Origin: Enterovibrio sp045679545
GTDB lineage: Bacteria; Pseudomonadota; Gammaproteobacteria; Enterobacterales; Vibrionaceae
Reading direction: 5' to 3'
Assembly (NCBI RefSeq): GCF_045679545.1
Contig: NZ_CP166194.1
Location: forward strand, 682,001-746,000
Length of the DNA stretch: 64,000 nt
Below the pieces are notes generated by a model that saw nothing but the letters and a program-made list of their open reading frames with translations, ran no database searches and was not told where the DNA came from. A program made the translations under genes and the position numbers. This document shows, piece by piece, positions 54,192-63,809 of the stretch; the stretch's first letter is position 1, and every line of letters starts with the position of its first letter.

Positions 54192-54515
54192 ATGGCCATT
54201 ACTATGACAGATGCTGCTGCATCACGCGTTCGCACTTTTCTTGAAAGCCGAGGTAAAGGCATCGGACTTCGTCTAGGTGTACGAACTTCAGGTTGTTCAG
54301 GCATGGCTTATATTTTGGAGTTCGTTGATGAGCTTCAAGAAGAAGACCAAGTGTTTGATCACGACGGCGTGAAAGTGATCGTTGATAGCAAGAGCATGCT
54401 GTATCTTGAAGGTACTGAGCTCGATTTTGCCAAAGAAGGCTTGAACGAAGGTTTTCAGTTTAACAACCCGAACGTAAGCAGTGAGTGTGGTTGCGGCGAG
54501 AGCTTTAACGTTTAA
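54192..54515 (+). CDS. iscA: A-type Fe-S carrier IscA
   Basis: This 107-residue cluster carrier has the three conserved cysteines in SGCSGMAY and the C-terminal CGCGESF. It is in the canonical isc position. Confidence 0.98.
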   Translation: MAITMTDAAASRVRTFLESRGKGIGLRLGVRTSGCSGMAYILEFVDELQEEDQVFDHDGVKVIVDSKSMLYLEGTELDFAKEGLNEGFQFNNPNVSSECGCGESFNV

Positions 54516-54528
54516 CACGTGAGATGAC

Positions 54529-55044
54529 ATGAATCATTTCGAACTATTCGGGCTATCATCTCAGTTTGAACTGGATGGTAGCTCTCTTTCTTCGCAGTAT
54601 CGCGAACTCCAACGACGTTTTCACCCGGACAAATTTGCTACGGCCTCTTCTCAAGAGCGCCTGCTAGCTGTTCAGAAAGCGGCGCAAATCAACGATGCCT
54701 ATCAGACGCTGCGCGACCCCGTTCGCCGTGCTGAATACCTCCTTTCACTGAATGGGCTAGAGCTGCGCGACGAACAGCAGACAATGCAAGATCCTGAGTT
54801 TTTGATGCAGCAAATGGAGCTGCGTGAAGAGCTCGAAGAGATTGCAGACAGCGATGAGCCGGATGTATTGTTGTTTGGCTTTGAGAAACAGGTATCGACA
54901 CTCCACCAAGCCCTGCTGAGCGAATTGATAGAACAACTCAATAATCAGCATTGGCCAGATGCGGCGGTGACGGTGCGTAAGCTCAAATTCTTAGTCAAAC
55001 TCAAGCAAGAAATCGAACGAATCGAAGATCGGCTGCTGGGTTAA
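54529..55044 (+). CDS. hscB: J-domain co-chaperone HscB
   Basis: This 171-residue co-chaperone has an N-terminal J domain with the HPD motif (RRFHPDKFA) and a C-terminal helical domain that binds IscU. It delivers IscU to HscA and stimulates its ATPase. Confidence 0.97.
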   Translation: MNHFELFGLSSQFELDGSSLSSQYRELQRRFHPDKFATASSQERLLAVQKAAQINDAYQTLRDPVRRAEYLLSLNGLELRDEQQTMQDPEFLMQQMELREELEEIADSDEPDVLLFGFEKQVSTLHQALLSELIEQLNNQHWPDAAVTVRKLKFLVKLKQEIERIEDRLLG

Positions 55045-55082
55045 TTCACGGCGCGGTGGCAGATCAGGCTACAGGAACCAAC

Positions 55083-56930
55083 ATGGCACTGTTACAAATT
55101 GCAGAACCTGGTCAAAGTGCTGCACCGCATGAGCATAAGCTCGCGGTCGGTATCGACCTCGGGACAACCAATACGCTCGTGGCATCTGTTCGCAGTGGCA
55201 CCGCAACAACCCTTGATGATCTAGATGGTCGTTCACTGATCCCATCAGTGGTGCACTATGGCGATACCGTCACCGTGGGTTACGATGCGCAGGCAATGTC
55301 TGAAACAGACAGTGCCAACACGATTATTTCAATCAAACGTATGATGGGGCGCTCACTCTCTGACGTTCAATCACGTTACCCGCATTTACCTTATCAACTG
55401 TCTGCGTCTGAAAATGGCTTGCCGTTGATCAATACGCGCTTAGGCGCTAAAAACCCAATCGAAGTGTCCGCAGACATACTACGTGCGGTTAATGCACGAG
55501 CGGAAGCGTCACTCGGTGGTGAGCTTGAAGGCGTGGTAATTACCGTTCCTGCCTACTTTGATGATGCGCAGCGTGCGGGCACGAAAGATGCTGCCAAATT
55601 GGCCGGTCTTAACGTGCTTCGACTTCTCAATGAACCAACGGCAGCCGCGATTGCTTATGGTCTGGATTCAGGCCAAGAAGGCGTGATCGCGGTTTATGAT
55701 TTGGGCGGCGGTACCTTTGATATTTCCATTCTTCGCCTGTCAAAAGGCGTGTTTGAAGTCCTAGCGACTGGCGGCGACTCGGCGCTTGGTGGCGATGATT
55801 TTGACCACCTTGTAGCAGATTGGATTGCGGCACAAGCAGCCTTTGGTGAATTGTCTGGTGATGATCGCCGTCGATTACTTAATGTGGCGACGGCTACAAA
55901 AGTGGCATTGAGTGATAACGCCAGCGCAGATATTGATGTTCTTGGCTGGAAAGGCTCACTGACGCGCGCGCAGTTTGATGATTTGATTGGTGCATTGGTT
56001 AAGAAAACCTTACTGTCTTGCCGTCGAGCGTTAAAAGATGCCGGCGTCAGCACCGATGAGGTGCTGGAAGTGGTTATGGTCGGGGGTTCAACGCGCGTAC
56101 CTTTGGTTCGCGAACAGGTGGGCGAGTTCTTTAGCCGCACTCCACTAACCAGTATTGATCCAGACAAAGTCGTCGCGATTGGCGCAGCAACGCAGGCCGA
56201 TATTTTGGTGGGCAACAAGCCGGATGGTGAAATGTTGCTACTGGATGTGATTCCCTTGTCGCTGGGTATTGAGACCATGGGTGGCTTGGTAGAGAAAATT
56301 ATTCCACGCAACACAACCATCCCTGTTGCTCGCGCGCAAGAGTTTACCACGTTCAAAGACGGCCAAACGGGCATGAAAGTCCACGTGGTGCAGGGAGAGC
56401 GCGAGATGGTTGACGATTGCCGGTCACTCGCCAATTTTACCCTGAAAGGGATTCCGCCGATGACGGCAGGTGCCGCGCATGTACGTGTGACCTACCAAGT
56501 GGATGCTGATGGTTTGTTATCTGTCACGGCGATGGAAAAAAGCACGCAAGTGCAGTCTTCTATTCAGGTTAAACCTTCTTACGGTTTGAGTGATGATGAA
56601 GTGGTTAACATGATCAAATCGTCGTTCACCCACGCACAAGAAGACAAAGACGCGCGCTACCTTGCAGAGCAGCGTGTCGAGGCTGATCGTGTGATTGAAG
56701 GTCTGCTGGTTGCTATTCAAGCCGATGCTGAAGCGTTACTTACTGAAGACGAGCAAAAAGCCTTGGTTCAAGCGATCGAAGCACTTATCGCTCTGCGTAA
56801 CGGTGACGATGCCGCTGCAATTGAGCAAGGTATTAAAGATACAGATAAAGCGAGCCAAGAGTTTGCGTCGCGTCGTATGGATAAATCCATTCGCGAAGCA
56901 TTGGCTGGCCATTCCATTGATGAGGTTTAA
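55083..56930 (+). CDS. hscA: Hsp70-type chaperone HscA
   Basis: This 615-residue specialised Hsp70 has the ATPase signatures VGIDLGTTNTLVAS and VYDLGGGTFDISIL, and LLNEPTAAAIAYGL. It helps transfer clusters from IscU. The ATG at 55083 is behind AGGA and fits the family start (MALLQIAEP); a GTG nine codons earlier is less likely. Confidence 0.97.
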   Translation: MALLQIAEPGQSAAPHEHKLAVGIDLGTTNTLVASVRSGTATTLDDLDGRSLIPSVVHYGDTVTVGYDAQAMSETDSANTIISIKRMMGRSLSDVQSRYPHLPYQLSASENGLPLINTRLGAKNPIEVSADILRAVNARAEASLGGELEGVVITVPAYFDDAQRAGTKDAAKLAGLNVLRLLNEPTAAAIAYGLDSGQEGVIAVYDLGGGTFDISILRLSKGVFEVLATGGDSALGGDDFDHLVADWIAAQAAFGELSGDDRRRLLNVATATKVALSDNASADIDVLGWKGSLTRAQFDDLIGALVKKTLLSCRRALKDAGVSTDEVLEVVMVGGSTRVPLVREQVGEFFSRTPLTSIDPDKVVAIGAATQADILVGNKPDGEMLLLDVIPLSLGIETMGGLVEKIIPRNTTIPVARAQEFTTFKDGQTGMKVHVVQGEREMVDDCRSLANFTLKGIPPMTAGAAHVRVTYQVDADGLLSVTAMEKSTQVQSSIQVKPSYGLSDDEVVNMIKSSFTHAQEDKDARYLAEQRVEADRVIEGLLVAIQADAEALLTEDEQKALVQAIEALIALRNGDDAAAIEQGIKDTDKASQEFASRRMDKSIREALAGHSIDEV

Positions 56931-56932
56931 AC

Positions 56933-57271
56933 ATGCCAAAGATTGTTGTTCTGCCACACCAGGATCTCTGTCCGGAAGGGGCGGTGTTGGAAGCGAAAGC
57001 TGGCGAGACAGTGTTAGATGTAGCGCTGCGTAACGGTATCGCGATTGAACATGCTTGTGAGAAATCGTGTGCATGTACTACATGCCATGTGATCATTCGT
57101 GAAGGTTTCGACTCTCTGAATGAAAGTGATGAACTGGAAGACGACATGCTGGATAAGGCATGGGGGCTTGAGCCTGAGTCACGCTTAGGTTGTCAGGCGA
57201 AAGTTGCCGATCAAGATCTAGTGGTAGAAGTACCTCGATACACCTTGAATCACGCGTCAGAGCACCACTAA
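56933..57271 (+). CDS. fdx: [2Fe-2S] ferredoxin of the ISC system
   Basis: This 112-residue adrenodoxin-type ferredoxin has ligand cysteines in HACEKSCACTTCHV and RLGCQAKV. It gives electrons for cluster assembly. It starts two bases after hscA. Confidence 0.98.
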   Translation: MPKIVVLPHQDLCPEGAVLEAKAGETVLDVALRNGIAIEHACEKSCACTTCHVIIREGFDSLNESDELEDDMLDKAWGLEPESRLGCQAKVADQDLVVEVPRYTLNHASEHH

Positions 57272-57294
57272 TTCAACCTTAGGGAGCAGAAGCA

Positions 57295-57495
57295 ATGAGC
57301 TTAACATGGATTGACTCTCGCGATATCGCGATTGAGCTTGTCGAAAAATTTCCAGACACGGATCCTAAAACGGTACGTTTTACTGACCTGCACCGTTGGG
57401 TGATGGAGCTGGAAGATTTCTCTGATGACCCTAATCACTCCAATGAGAAAATATTGGAGGCGATCATCCTGTGCTGGATGGACGAAATGGATTAA
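57295..57495 (+). CDS. iscX: IscX
   Basis: This 66-residue acidic protein, last of the isc operon, binds IscS and modulates cluster assembly. Family landmarks are LTWIDSRDIAIELVEKFPDTDP and FTDLHRWVMELEDF. Confidence 0.97.
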   Translation: MSLTWIDSRDIAIELVEKFPDTDPKTVRFTDLHRWVMELEDFSDDPNHSNEKILEAIILCWMDEMD

Positions 57496-57550
57496 TCTTT
57501 GGGTATAGCCCTTGTGTTAGTCGTTTAATGCAGGCACATTGATCATATTG

Positions 57551-57577
57551 AAGCGGGCTAAAGCCCGCTTTGTTTTA
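57551..57577 (+). terminator. Terminator of the isc operon
   Basis: AAGCGGGCT pairs with AGCCCGCTT around a tiny loop, followed by TGTTTT. Confidence 0.85.
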
Positions 57578-57672
57578 TCTGATAAAAACATTACAAACTA
57601 AAACTATAATCAGTCAAAAAATTAATACGTTTTGCCCGAGATTGGCAAATCGAGTTGAAAAAGGAGTTCAGC

Positions 57673-58974
57673 ATGACTAACAAAATGCGTATCGCGCTTT
57701 CCCATGAATCTGCCGCAGAAGTTTGGGGCGCCAATGCCGTTGTTTCTTTTGACCAAAAAGGTGCGACTGTTCATGCTACGGGAGAAGATAGACTCTCTCC
57801 AGTACAACAAGCCGCACGTAAGCTTGATTCTCAAGGTATTCGCAAAGTCAGCCTAATCGGGAAAAACTGGGATCTTGAGACCGCGTGGGCATTCTACCAA
57901 GGTCTTCGCGGCCCTAAAGCGGGCGTCGAGTTTGAGCCACCTTCACTTGACCAAAAATCACTGAAAGCCTTGAACGATCGCATCACTGCGATTGATTGGG
58001 TGTGTCAGATCATCAATGAAACCGCAGAAGAAGTGGGCCCGCAGCAATTAGCTGTGCGTGCTGGCGAATTCATCAAATCACAAGCCCCGAGCCCTGAGCA
58101 TGTCAGCTATAAAATTTTGTCTGGCGCAGACTTGCTTGAGCATGGTTGGGTAGGCGTACATACCGTAGGCCGTGGCTCTGCCCGTAAACCGGCCATGCTG
58201 CAACTGGATTACAACCCAACCGGTGATGAAAACGCGGAAGTGTTCGCCTGTATTGTTGGTAAAGGTATAACGTTCGACTCCGGCGGTTACAGCATTAAGC
58301 AATCAAGCTTTATGGATGCGATGAAAGCAGACATGGGCGGTGCGGCGATGGCAACGGGTGGTTTAGGCCTAGCGGTTGCCCAAGGCTTGAACAAGCGCGT
58401 GAAGCTCATCTTGTGTTGTGCAGAGAACATGATTTCCAGCAATGCCTACAAATTGGGAGACATCATCACTTACAAGAACGGCGTAACCGTAGAAGTGTTG
58501 AACTCTGATGCAGAAGGGCGCTTGGTACTGGCTGATGGCCTTTTGTATGCCAACCAGTTCAATCCAGCACTAACCATTGATTGCGCCACCCTGACTGGCG
58601 CAGCGAAAATGGCGCTGGGCAATGATTATCACGCACTGTTTAGCTTTGACCAGTCATTGGCACAACGCTGCTTGACAGCAGCTGATGCGGAGAATGAAGG
58701 TATGTGGCAACTGCCGCTGGCTGATTTCCATCGCAACATGTTGCCATCCAGCTTTGCCGATCTGGCTAACGTGGGCGCGGGACAATACTCGCCAGGCGCA
58801 AGCACCGCGGCGGCGTTCTTGTCCTACTTCGTGGATGATTACAAAAACGGTTGGATTCACTTGGATTGTTCAGGCACTTACCGTAAAGGTGCGAGCGACA
58901 AGTGGGCCGTTGGCGCAACAGGCATGGGTGTGAAGACCTTGTCTCGTATTTTAATGGATGAATCTTCACGATAA
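57673..58974 (+). CDS. pepB: Aminopeptidase B (M17 leucyl aminopeptidase family)
   Basis: This 433-residue cytoplasmic peptidase binds two metal ions. Landmarks are GKGITFDSGGYSIK, LKADMGG-like MKADMGGAAMA and the M17 signature NSDAEGRLVLADGL. The ATG at 57673 has AAGGAG upstream. It follows the isc operon, as in related genomes. Confidence 0.96.
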   Translation: MTNKMRIALSHESAAEVWGANAVVSFDQKGATVHATGEDRLSPVQQAARKLDSQGIRKVSLIGKNWDLETAWAFYQGLRGPKAGVEFEPPSLDQKSLKALNDRITAIDWVCQIINETAEEVGPQQLAVRAGEFIKSQAPSPEHVSYKILSGADLLEHGWVGVHTVGRGSARKPAMLQLDYNPTGDENAEVFACIVGKGITFDSGGYSIKQSSFMDAMKADMGGAAMATGGLGLAVAQGLNKRVKLILCCAENMISSNAYKLGDIITYKNGVTVEVLNSDAEGRLVLADGLLYANQFNPALTIDCATLTGAAKMALGNDYHALFSFDQSLAQRCLTAADAENEGMWQLPLADFHRNMLPSSFADLANVGAGQYSPGASTAAAFLSYFVDDYKNGWIHLDCSGTYRKGASDKWAVGATGMGVKTLSRILMDESSR

Positions 58975-59021
58975 TTCAAACAAAAGTTCTCTAGAATTAT
59001 CAACACAGTTAACGGTTCCGC

Positions 59022-59072
59022 AATGTCAAGGTAGGGTCTGACATTGCGCTCTGGTACGCTACCTTTGACATT
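59022..59072 (+). promoter_or_regulatory. Long inverted repeat upstream of ndk
   Basis: AATGTCAAGGTAG (59022-59034) faces CTACCTTTGACATT (59059-59072), complementary except for one extra base. The ndk start is 57 bases further on. It may be a regulator dyad or an RNA hairpin in the leader. Confidence 0.5.
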
Positions 59073-59128
59073 ACAAGCAGATAACCCGTTTTCTATCTGC
59101 TGTCTGAAAATATAATAAGGAAGATAGA

Positions 59129-59560
59129 ATGACTATTGAGCGCACATTTTCAATCGTGAAGCCCGACGCTGTTGAACGCAATCTGATTGGCGCTATCTAT
59201 CAGCGTGTTGAAGCTGCTGGGCTGCGTGTTATCGCAGCAAAAATGCTTCACTTGAACAAAGAAAAAGCGCAAGGCTTTTACGCAGAGCATGAAGGTAAGC
59301 CATTCTTTGACGACTTGGTGGAGTTTATGACATCAGGTCCGGTGATGGTACAAGTGCTGGAAGGCGAGAATGCGATTGCAAACTACCGTGAGCTGATGGG
59401 TAAAACTAACCCTGAAGAAGCTGCATGCGGTACGTTACGCGCGGATTATGCTGTTAGCATGCGTTTTAACTCAGTACATGGTTCTGACAGCCCAACTTCT
59501 GCCGAGCGCGAGATTGCATATTTTTTCGCCAGCGATGAGATTTGCCCTCGCAAAGCCTAG
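59129..59560 (+). CDS. ndk: Nucleoside diphosphate kinase
   Basis: This 143-residue enzyme balances nucleoside triphosphates by phosphate transfer through a histidine in FNSVHGSDS. The N-terminus ERTFSIVKPDAVERN is typical. AAGGAAG precedes the start. A terminator-like GGGAGCA/TGCTCCC hairpin follows the gene near 59584. Confidence 0.98.
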   Translation: MTIERTFSIVKPDAVERNLIGAIYQRVEAAGLRVIAAKMLHLNKEKAQGFYAEHEGKPFFDDLVEFMTSGPVMVQVLEGENAIANYRELMGKTNPEEAACGTLRADYAVSMRFNSVHGSDSPTSAEREIAYFFASDEICPRKA

Positions 59561-59738
59561 TCGACTGTGATTGAAAAGAAAAAAGGGAGCATTTGCTCCC
59601 TTTTTTGTTTTAAGCGCAAAATACACCTATAAGTAACAGGTGGAATCCGGATCACAAAGCCTGTACAATTTCGCGCCTTGATTTAAGGCTGTAAGCCACT
59701 ATCAACCCCGTATATAACCTGTTTCACGAGGCAATCTG

Positions 59739-60860
59739 ATGACAACGGAAAAAATCAATCTGCTGGATTTTGATCGGCAAGCACTGCGAGCGTTTTTCGC
59801 TGATGAGTTAGGCGAAAAAGCATTTCGTGCTGATCAGATCATGAAGTGGATGTACCATTTTGGTGTTGATGATTTCGATCAGATGAACAACATCAATAAA
59901 AAGCTTCGTGAAAAACTGAAAGCGAAATGTGAAATTCGCGCGCCAGAAGTCACGCTTGCTAAGCATTCAAGTGACGGCACGATTAAGTGGGTGATGCGTG
60001 TGGGCAACCAAGACGTAGAGACCGTTTATATCCCTGATGAAGACCGTGCGACGCTGTGTGTTTCTTCGCAAGTAGGTTGCGCGCTTGACTGTAAATTCTG
60101 CTCAACCGCTCAACAAGGCTTCAACCGTAACCTGAAAGTGTCTGAAATCATCGGTCAGGTATGGCGTGCAGCGAAAGAGATCGGTATTGAAAAAGACACC
60201 GGTCGTCGCCCCATTACCAATATCGTCATGATGGGTATGGGCGAGCCATTGCTCAACATGAAAAACCTGGTTCCTTCACTTAACATCATGCTTGATGATC
60301 TGGGGTTTGGTCTTTCTAAGCGTCGCGTGACGGTATCCACATCGGGTGTGGTATCCGGTTTGGATCAGATGACAGGTAAAATCGACGTTGCCTTGGCCAT
60401 CTCTTTGCATGCGCCGAACGATGAGCTTCGCAGCCAGATCATGCCAATCAATGATCGCTATAACATTGACACCTTCTTGGAGTCGGTGCGTCGTTACATA
60501 GCATCATCAAATGCTAACCGTGGCCGCGTGACGGTGGAGTATGTGCTCCTTGATCATGTCAATGATGAGATGGACCATGCGCGCCAACTCGCAGAGCTGC
60601 TAAAAGATACTCCTGCGAAGATAAACTTGATTCCTTTTAACCCTTATCCTGGGTCACCATACAAGAAGCCGAGTAATTCGCGCATCGATCGCTTTATGAA
60701 GACATTGATGCAATATGACTACACGGTCACCGTGCGCAAAACACGAGGCGACGACATTGATGCGGCATGTGGACAACTTGTCGGTGATGTTATTGATCGA
60801 ACCAAGCGTACGCAAAGCAGACTGAATGCTGAGGAGCAAATTCCTGTAAAATCAGTCTGA
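59739..60860 (+). CDS. rlmN: Dual-specificity 23S rRNA/tRNA adenine-C2 methyltransferase RlmN
   Basis: This 373-residue radical SAM enzyme methylates A2503 of 23S rRNA and A37 of some tRNAs. The cluster motif is CALDCKFCST, and a substrate cysteine near the C-terminus lies in DDIDAACGQLVG. It is the first gene of the rlmN-pilF-rodZ-ispG-hisS cluster. Confidence 0.97.
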   Translation: MTTEKINLLDFDRQALRAFFADELGEKAFRADQIMKWMYHFGVDDFDQMNNINKKLREKLKAKCEIRAPEVTLAKHSSDGTIKWVMRVGNQDVETVYIPDEDRATLCVSSQVGCALDCKFCSTAQQGFNRNLKVSEIIGQVWRAAKEIGIEKDTGRRPITNIVMMGMGEPLLNMKNLVPSLNIMLDDLGFGLSKRRVTVSTSGVVSGLDQMTGKIDVALAISLHAPNDELRSQIMPINDRYNIDTFLESVRRYIASSNANRGRVTVEYVLLDHVNDEMDHARQLAELLKDTPAKINLIPFNPYPGSPYKKPSNSRIDRFMKTLMQYDYTVTVRKTRGDDIDAACGQLVGDVIDRTKRTQSRLNAEEQIPVKSV

Positions 60861-60882
60861 TCACTAAGACTGATAGGATGAG

Positions 60883-61641
60883 ATGATGGCAAGGACGCTT
60901 AGTACACTGTTATTGATGGGATTATTAGCAGGCTGTGTCACAGTAACGGATAAGCAAAGTAACGTTAAGTTTGATAGTATTGACGCTGCTGAATCTCGAA
61001 TTGCATTGGGCATTGCCTATTTGAATGCAGGCCAGTGGGAGCGTGCGAGGCAAAACCTCGAAATGGCGGTGCAGTTTGCCCCTACTTATTACCGTTCTCT
61101 CATCTCGTTTGCTCACTACTTACAGCAAGTAGAAGAGTTTGATCAAGCCGAGCAGCAATACATCACGGCTCTTCGCCACTCTCCTAAAAACGGAGACGTT
61201 CAGAATAACTATGGCGTCTTTTTATGTCGTCAAGAACGTTATGATGAAGCGCAAAAGGCATTTGCGAAGGCCATTGCACAGCCGTACTATTACAAGTTGT
61301 CTGGAAGCTTTGAAAACGCTGCACTGTGTGCATTGAAAGCGGGTGATACAGAAAGCGCGAAGCTTTGGTTTGCAAAAGCGATTGACCATGAACCGAATCG
61401 ACCTTTGTCTTCGGTTCAACTTGCGCGACTCGAAATCAAAGATAATCAGTTGAACGATGCTCGTTTACGTTTATTTAAGTTCCATAAACGATATGGTTAT
61501 CGCCCGGGTTCGCTTTACACGCTGATAGAGCTGGAAAACAAAGCCGAAAGACCTAGTGAAGTGGCAAGGTATGCCAGTTTGTTGGCCAGACAATATCCTG
61601 AATCTAACGAATATAGACAGTACTTAGCGAATGAATACTGA
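60883..61641 (+). CDS. pilF: Type IV pilus pilotin lipoprotein PilF/PilW
   Basis: This 252-residue lipoprotein has the lipobox LLAGC in the first 20 residues and then TPR repeats (for example ALGIAYLNAGQWERARQNLE and NNYGVFLCRQERYDEAQKAF). It helps assemble the secretin of type IV pili in the outer membrane. Two ATGs stand in tandem at the start. It overlaps rodZ by 11 bases. Confidence 0.95.
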   Translation: MMARTLSTLLLMGLLAGCVTVTDKQSNVKFDSIDAAESRIALGIAYLNAGQWERARQNLEMAVQFAPTYYRSLISFAHYLQQVEEFDQAEQQYITALRHSPKNGDVQNNYGVFLCRQERYDEAQKAFAKAIAQPYYYKLSGSFENAALCALKAGDTESAKLWFAKAIDHEPNRPLSSVQLARLEIKDNQLNDARLRLFKFHKRYGYRPGSLYTLIELENKAERPSEVARYASLLARQYPESNEYRQYLANEY

Positions 61642-62623
61642 ACAAAACGAAGAACAAGTGTTAGAGGTAGAGTCGACGCAACCGGGGCGGGTTCTCAAAG
61701 ACGCCCGTGAAGCGCTGGGGCTTTCCGACCAAGACGTCGCAGATCGTCTACGGCTTCGTGTTTCCGTTATTCGAGAATTAGAAGAAAACTGTTGCGATAA
61801 CAAACAAATAGCCACGTTTACACGCGGCTACATTCGCTCTTACGCTAAACTGGTTGGCTTGAATGCGGATGATCTTCTTCGCGGGTTTCAGGCCGCACCA
61901 CAATCGGAAGAGTCTGCACAGAAGATGCAGAGTTTTTCTCGCCAAACGCGTATTGATAAACATGATAGCCGCGTAATGAGCTTAACGTGGGTTATCTTGG
62001 CGGTTGTTGTCGGGATCACGACATTTTGGTGGTGGCAGAACCAACAAAATGATCCTTTGATGTCATTGTCTGATGATTTCGTCGCGTTTACTCAATCTGA
62101 TAGTACCTCAGAGGCCAATGAACAAATCACAGAAACGGAGATAACGTTGATTGCGCCTTCGCAAACAGACACGATCGATGCTTCAGATTCTGAGTTGGTT
62201 GAGCCTGAAATCAGCGCGCAAGGCGATGCTTCTGCCACGGATAACAACACAACGAACAACATAACGGCATCGGATTCTGTCGATACTCAACCCGAGGTTG
62301 AGACAACCCCTGCGGTAGACCCTGCAACACCTGTTGTCACCGCATCGAATACAGTATCGAACAACGCTGATGTCGCTAATCAAACACCTTCACTTGTCCT
62401 TTCATTCAAAGGCGATTGCTGGGTCGATATCCGTGATGCCAGTGGTAAGCGTCTTTTGACTGGCATAAAATCGGCGGGTGAAACTGTTGATCTGTCTGGT
62501 CAAGCGCCATTTAAGGTTGTACTGGGCGCTCCCGCCGCAGTGAACCTTGTCTACAACGGCAACAAAGTTGATTTAAGTAGTTACCCTTCTGGACGGGTAG
62601 CCCGTTTGAGCCTTCCGAAGTAA
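61631..62623 (+). CDS. rodZ: Cytoskeletal protein RodZ
   Basis: This 330-residue cell-shape protein links MreB to the membrane. It has an N-terminal Xre-like HTH (VLKDAREALGLSDQDVADRL), one transmembrane helix (LTWVILAVVVGITTFWWW), an acidic, Thr/Asn-rich periplasmic linker and a C-terminal DUF4115 domain with FKGDCWVDIRDASGKRLLTG. Confidence 0.96.
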   Translation: MNTEQNEEQVLEVESTQPGRVLKDAREALGLSDQDVADRLRLRVSVIRELEENCCDNKQIATFTRGYIRSYAKLVGLNADDLLRGFQAAPQSEESAQKMQSFSRQTRIDKHDSRVMSLTWVILAVVVGITTFWWWQNQQNDPLMSLSDDFVAFTQSDSTSEANEQITETEITLIAPSQTDTIDASDSELVEPEISAQGDASATDNNTTNNITASDSVDTQPEVETTPAVDPATPVVTASNTVSNNADVANQTPSLVLSFKGDCWVDIRDASGKRLLTGIKSAGETVDLSGQAPFKVVLGAPAAVNLVYNGNKVDLSSYPSGRVARLSLPK

Positions 62624-62638
62624 TTCAGAGTACACCTA

Positions 62639-63757
62639 ATGCATACCGAATCTCCTATTAAACGTCGCCAGTCAACGCGTATTTACGTGGGTAACGTGCC
62701 GATCGGCGATGGCGCGCCAATTGCCGTCCAGTCAATGACGAATACCCGAACCACAGATGTCGCTGCGACCGTCGCGCAAATTAATGCGCTGGAAAAAGTC
62801 GGTGCCGATATTGTTCGTGTTTCAGTGCCGACCATGGAAGCGGCAGAAGCATTCAAATTGATCCGCGAGCAAACCAACTTACCCTTGGTGGCCGATATCC
62901 ATTTCGATTACCGCATCGCACTGCGCGTTGCTGAGTATGGTGTGGATTGCCTTCGTATTAACCCTGGCAACATTGGTAATGAGCAACGCATTCGCTCTGT
63001 GGTAGACGCCGCTCGTGATAAAAATATTCCAATCCGCATTGGCGTCAACGGCGGATCGTTGGAACGTGAAATCCAAGAGAAATATGGCGAGCCAACACCG
63101 GAAGCCTTGGTAGAATCGGCGATGCGACATGTTGATATTTTAGATCGTCTAAATTTCGACCAGTTTAAAGTCAGCGTGAAAGCCTCGGATGTTTTCTTGG
63201 CAGTTGAATCTTATCGTCAACTGGCGCGACGCATTGATCAGCCATTGCATTTGGGTATCACCGAAGCTGGTGGCGCCCGTGCGGGTGCAGTGAAATCAGC
63301 GGTCGGTTTAGGTATGCTGCTGAGTGAAGGTATTGGTGATACGCTGCGTATTTCACTGGCGGCAGATCCAATTGAAGAAATTAAAGTCGGTTTTGATATA
63401 TTGAAATCACTGCGCATTCGTTCGCGTGGTGTTAACTTTATCGCTTGCCCAACATGCTCCCGTCAGGAGTTTGATGTGATTGGTACCGTGAATGCGCTAG
63501 AGCAGCGTCTGGAAGACGTTGTGGTCCCGATGGATGTGTCCATCATTGGCTGCGTGGTTAACGGTCCTGGCGAAGCTGAGGTTTCTCACATTGGTGTAGC
63601 CGGAAGCAATAAGCGCAGTGCTTATTACGATGATGGCATTCGTCAGAAAGAACGTTTTGATAATGACAACCTGATCGATGAGCTGGAAGCGAAGATTCGG
63701 GCTAAAGCCTCAATGCTGGACGAAAAAAACCGCATTGACGTAAACACGCAGGAGTAA
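62639..63757 (+). CDS. ispG: 4-hydroxy-3-methylbut-2-enyl diphosphate synthase IspG
   Basis: This 372-residue [4Fe-4S] enzyme of the MEP isoprenoid pathway has a TIM barrel and, near the C-terminus, cluster cysteines in FIACPTCSRQEFD and IGCVVNGPGEA. It lies 15 bases after rodZ. Confidence 0.97.
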   Translation: MHTESPIKRRQSTRIYVGNVPIGDGAPIAVQSMTNTRTTDVAATVAQINALEKVGADIVRVSVPTMEAAEAFKLIREQTNLPLVADIHFDYRIALRVAEYGVDCLRINPGNIGNEQRIRSVVDAARDKNIPIRIGVNGGSLEREIQEKYGEPTPEALVESAMRHVDILDRLNFDQFKVSVKASDVFLAVESYRQLARRIDQPLHLGITEAGGARAGAVKSAVGLGMLLSEGIGDTLRISLAADPIEEIKVGFDILKSLRIRSRGVNFIACPTCSRQEFDVIGTVNALEQRLEDVVVPMDVSIIGCVVNGPGEAEVSHIGVAGSNKRSAYYDDGIRQKERFDNDNLIDELEAKIRAKASMLDEKNRIDVNTQE

Positions 63758-63809
63758 GCCCAAGGCTTGCTTCAAGACAGAATATAAAAGATCGGTTTCG
63801 AGAGTAAAC

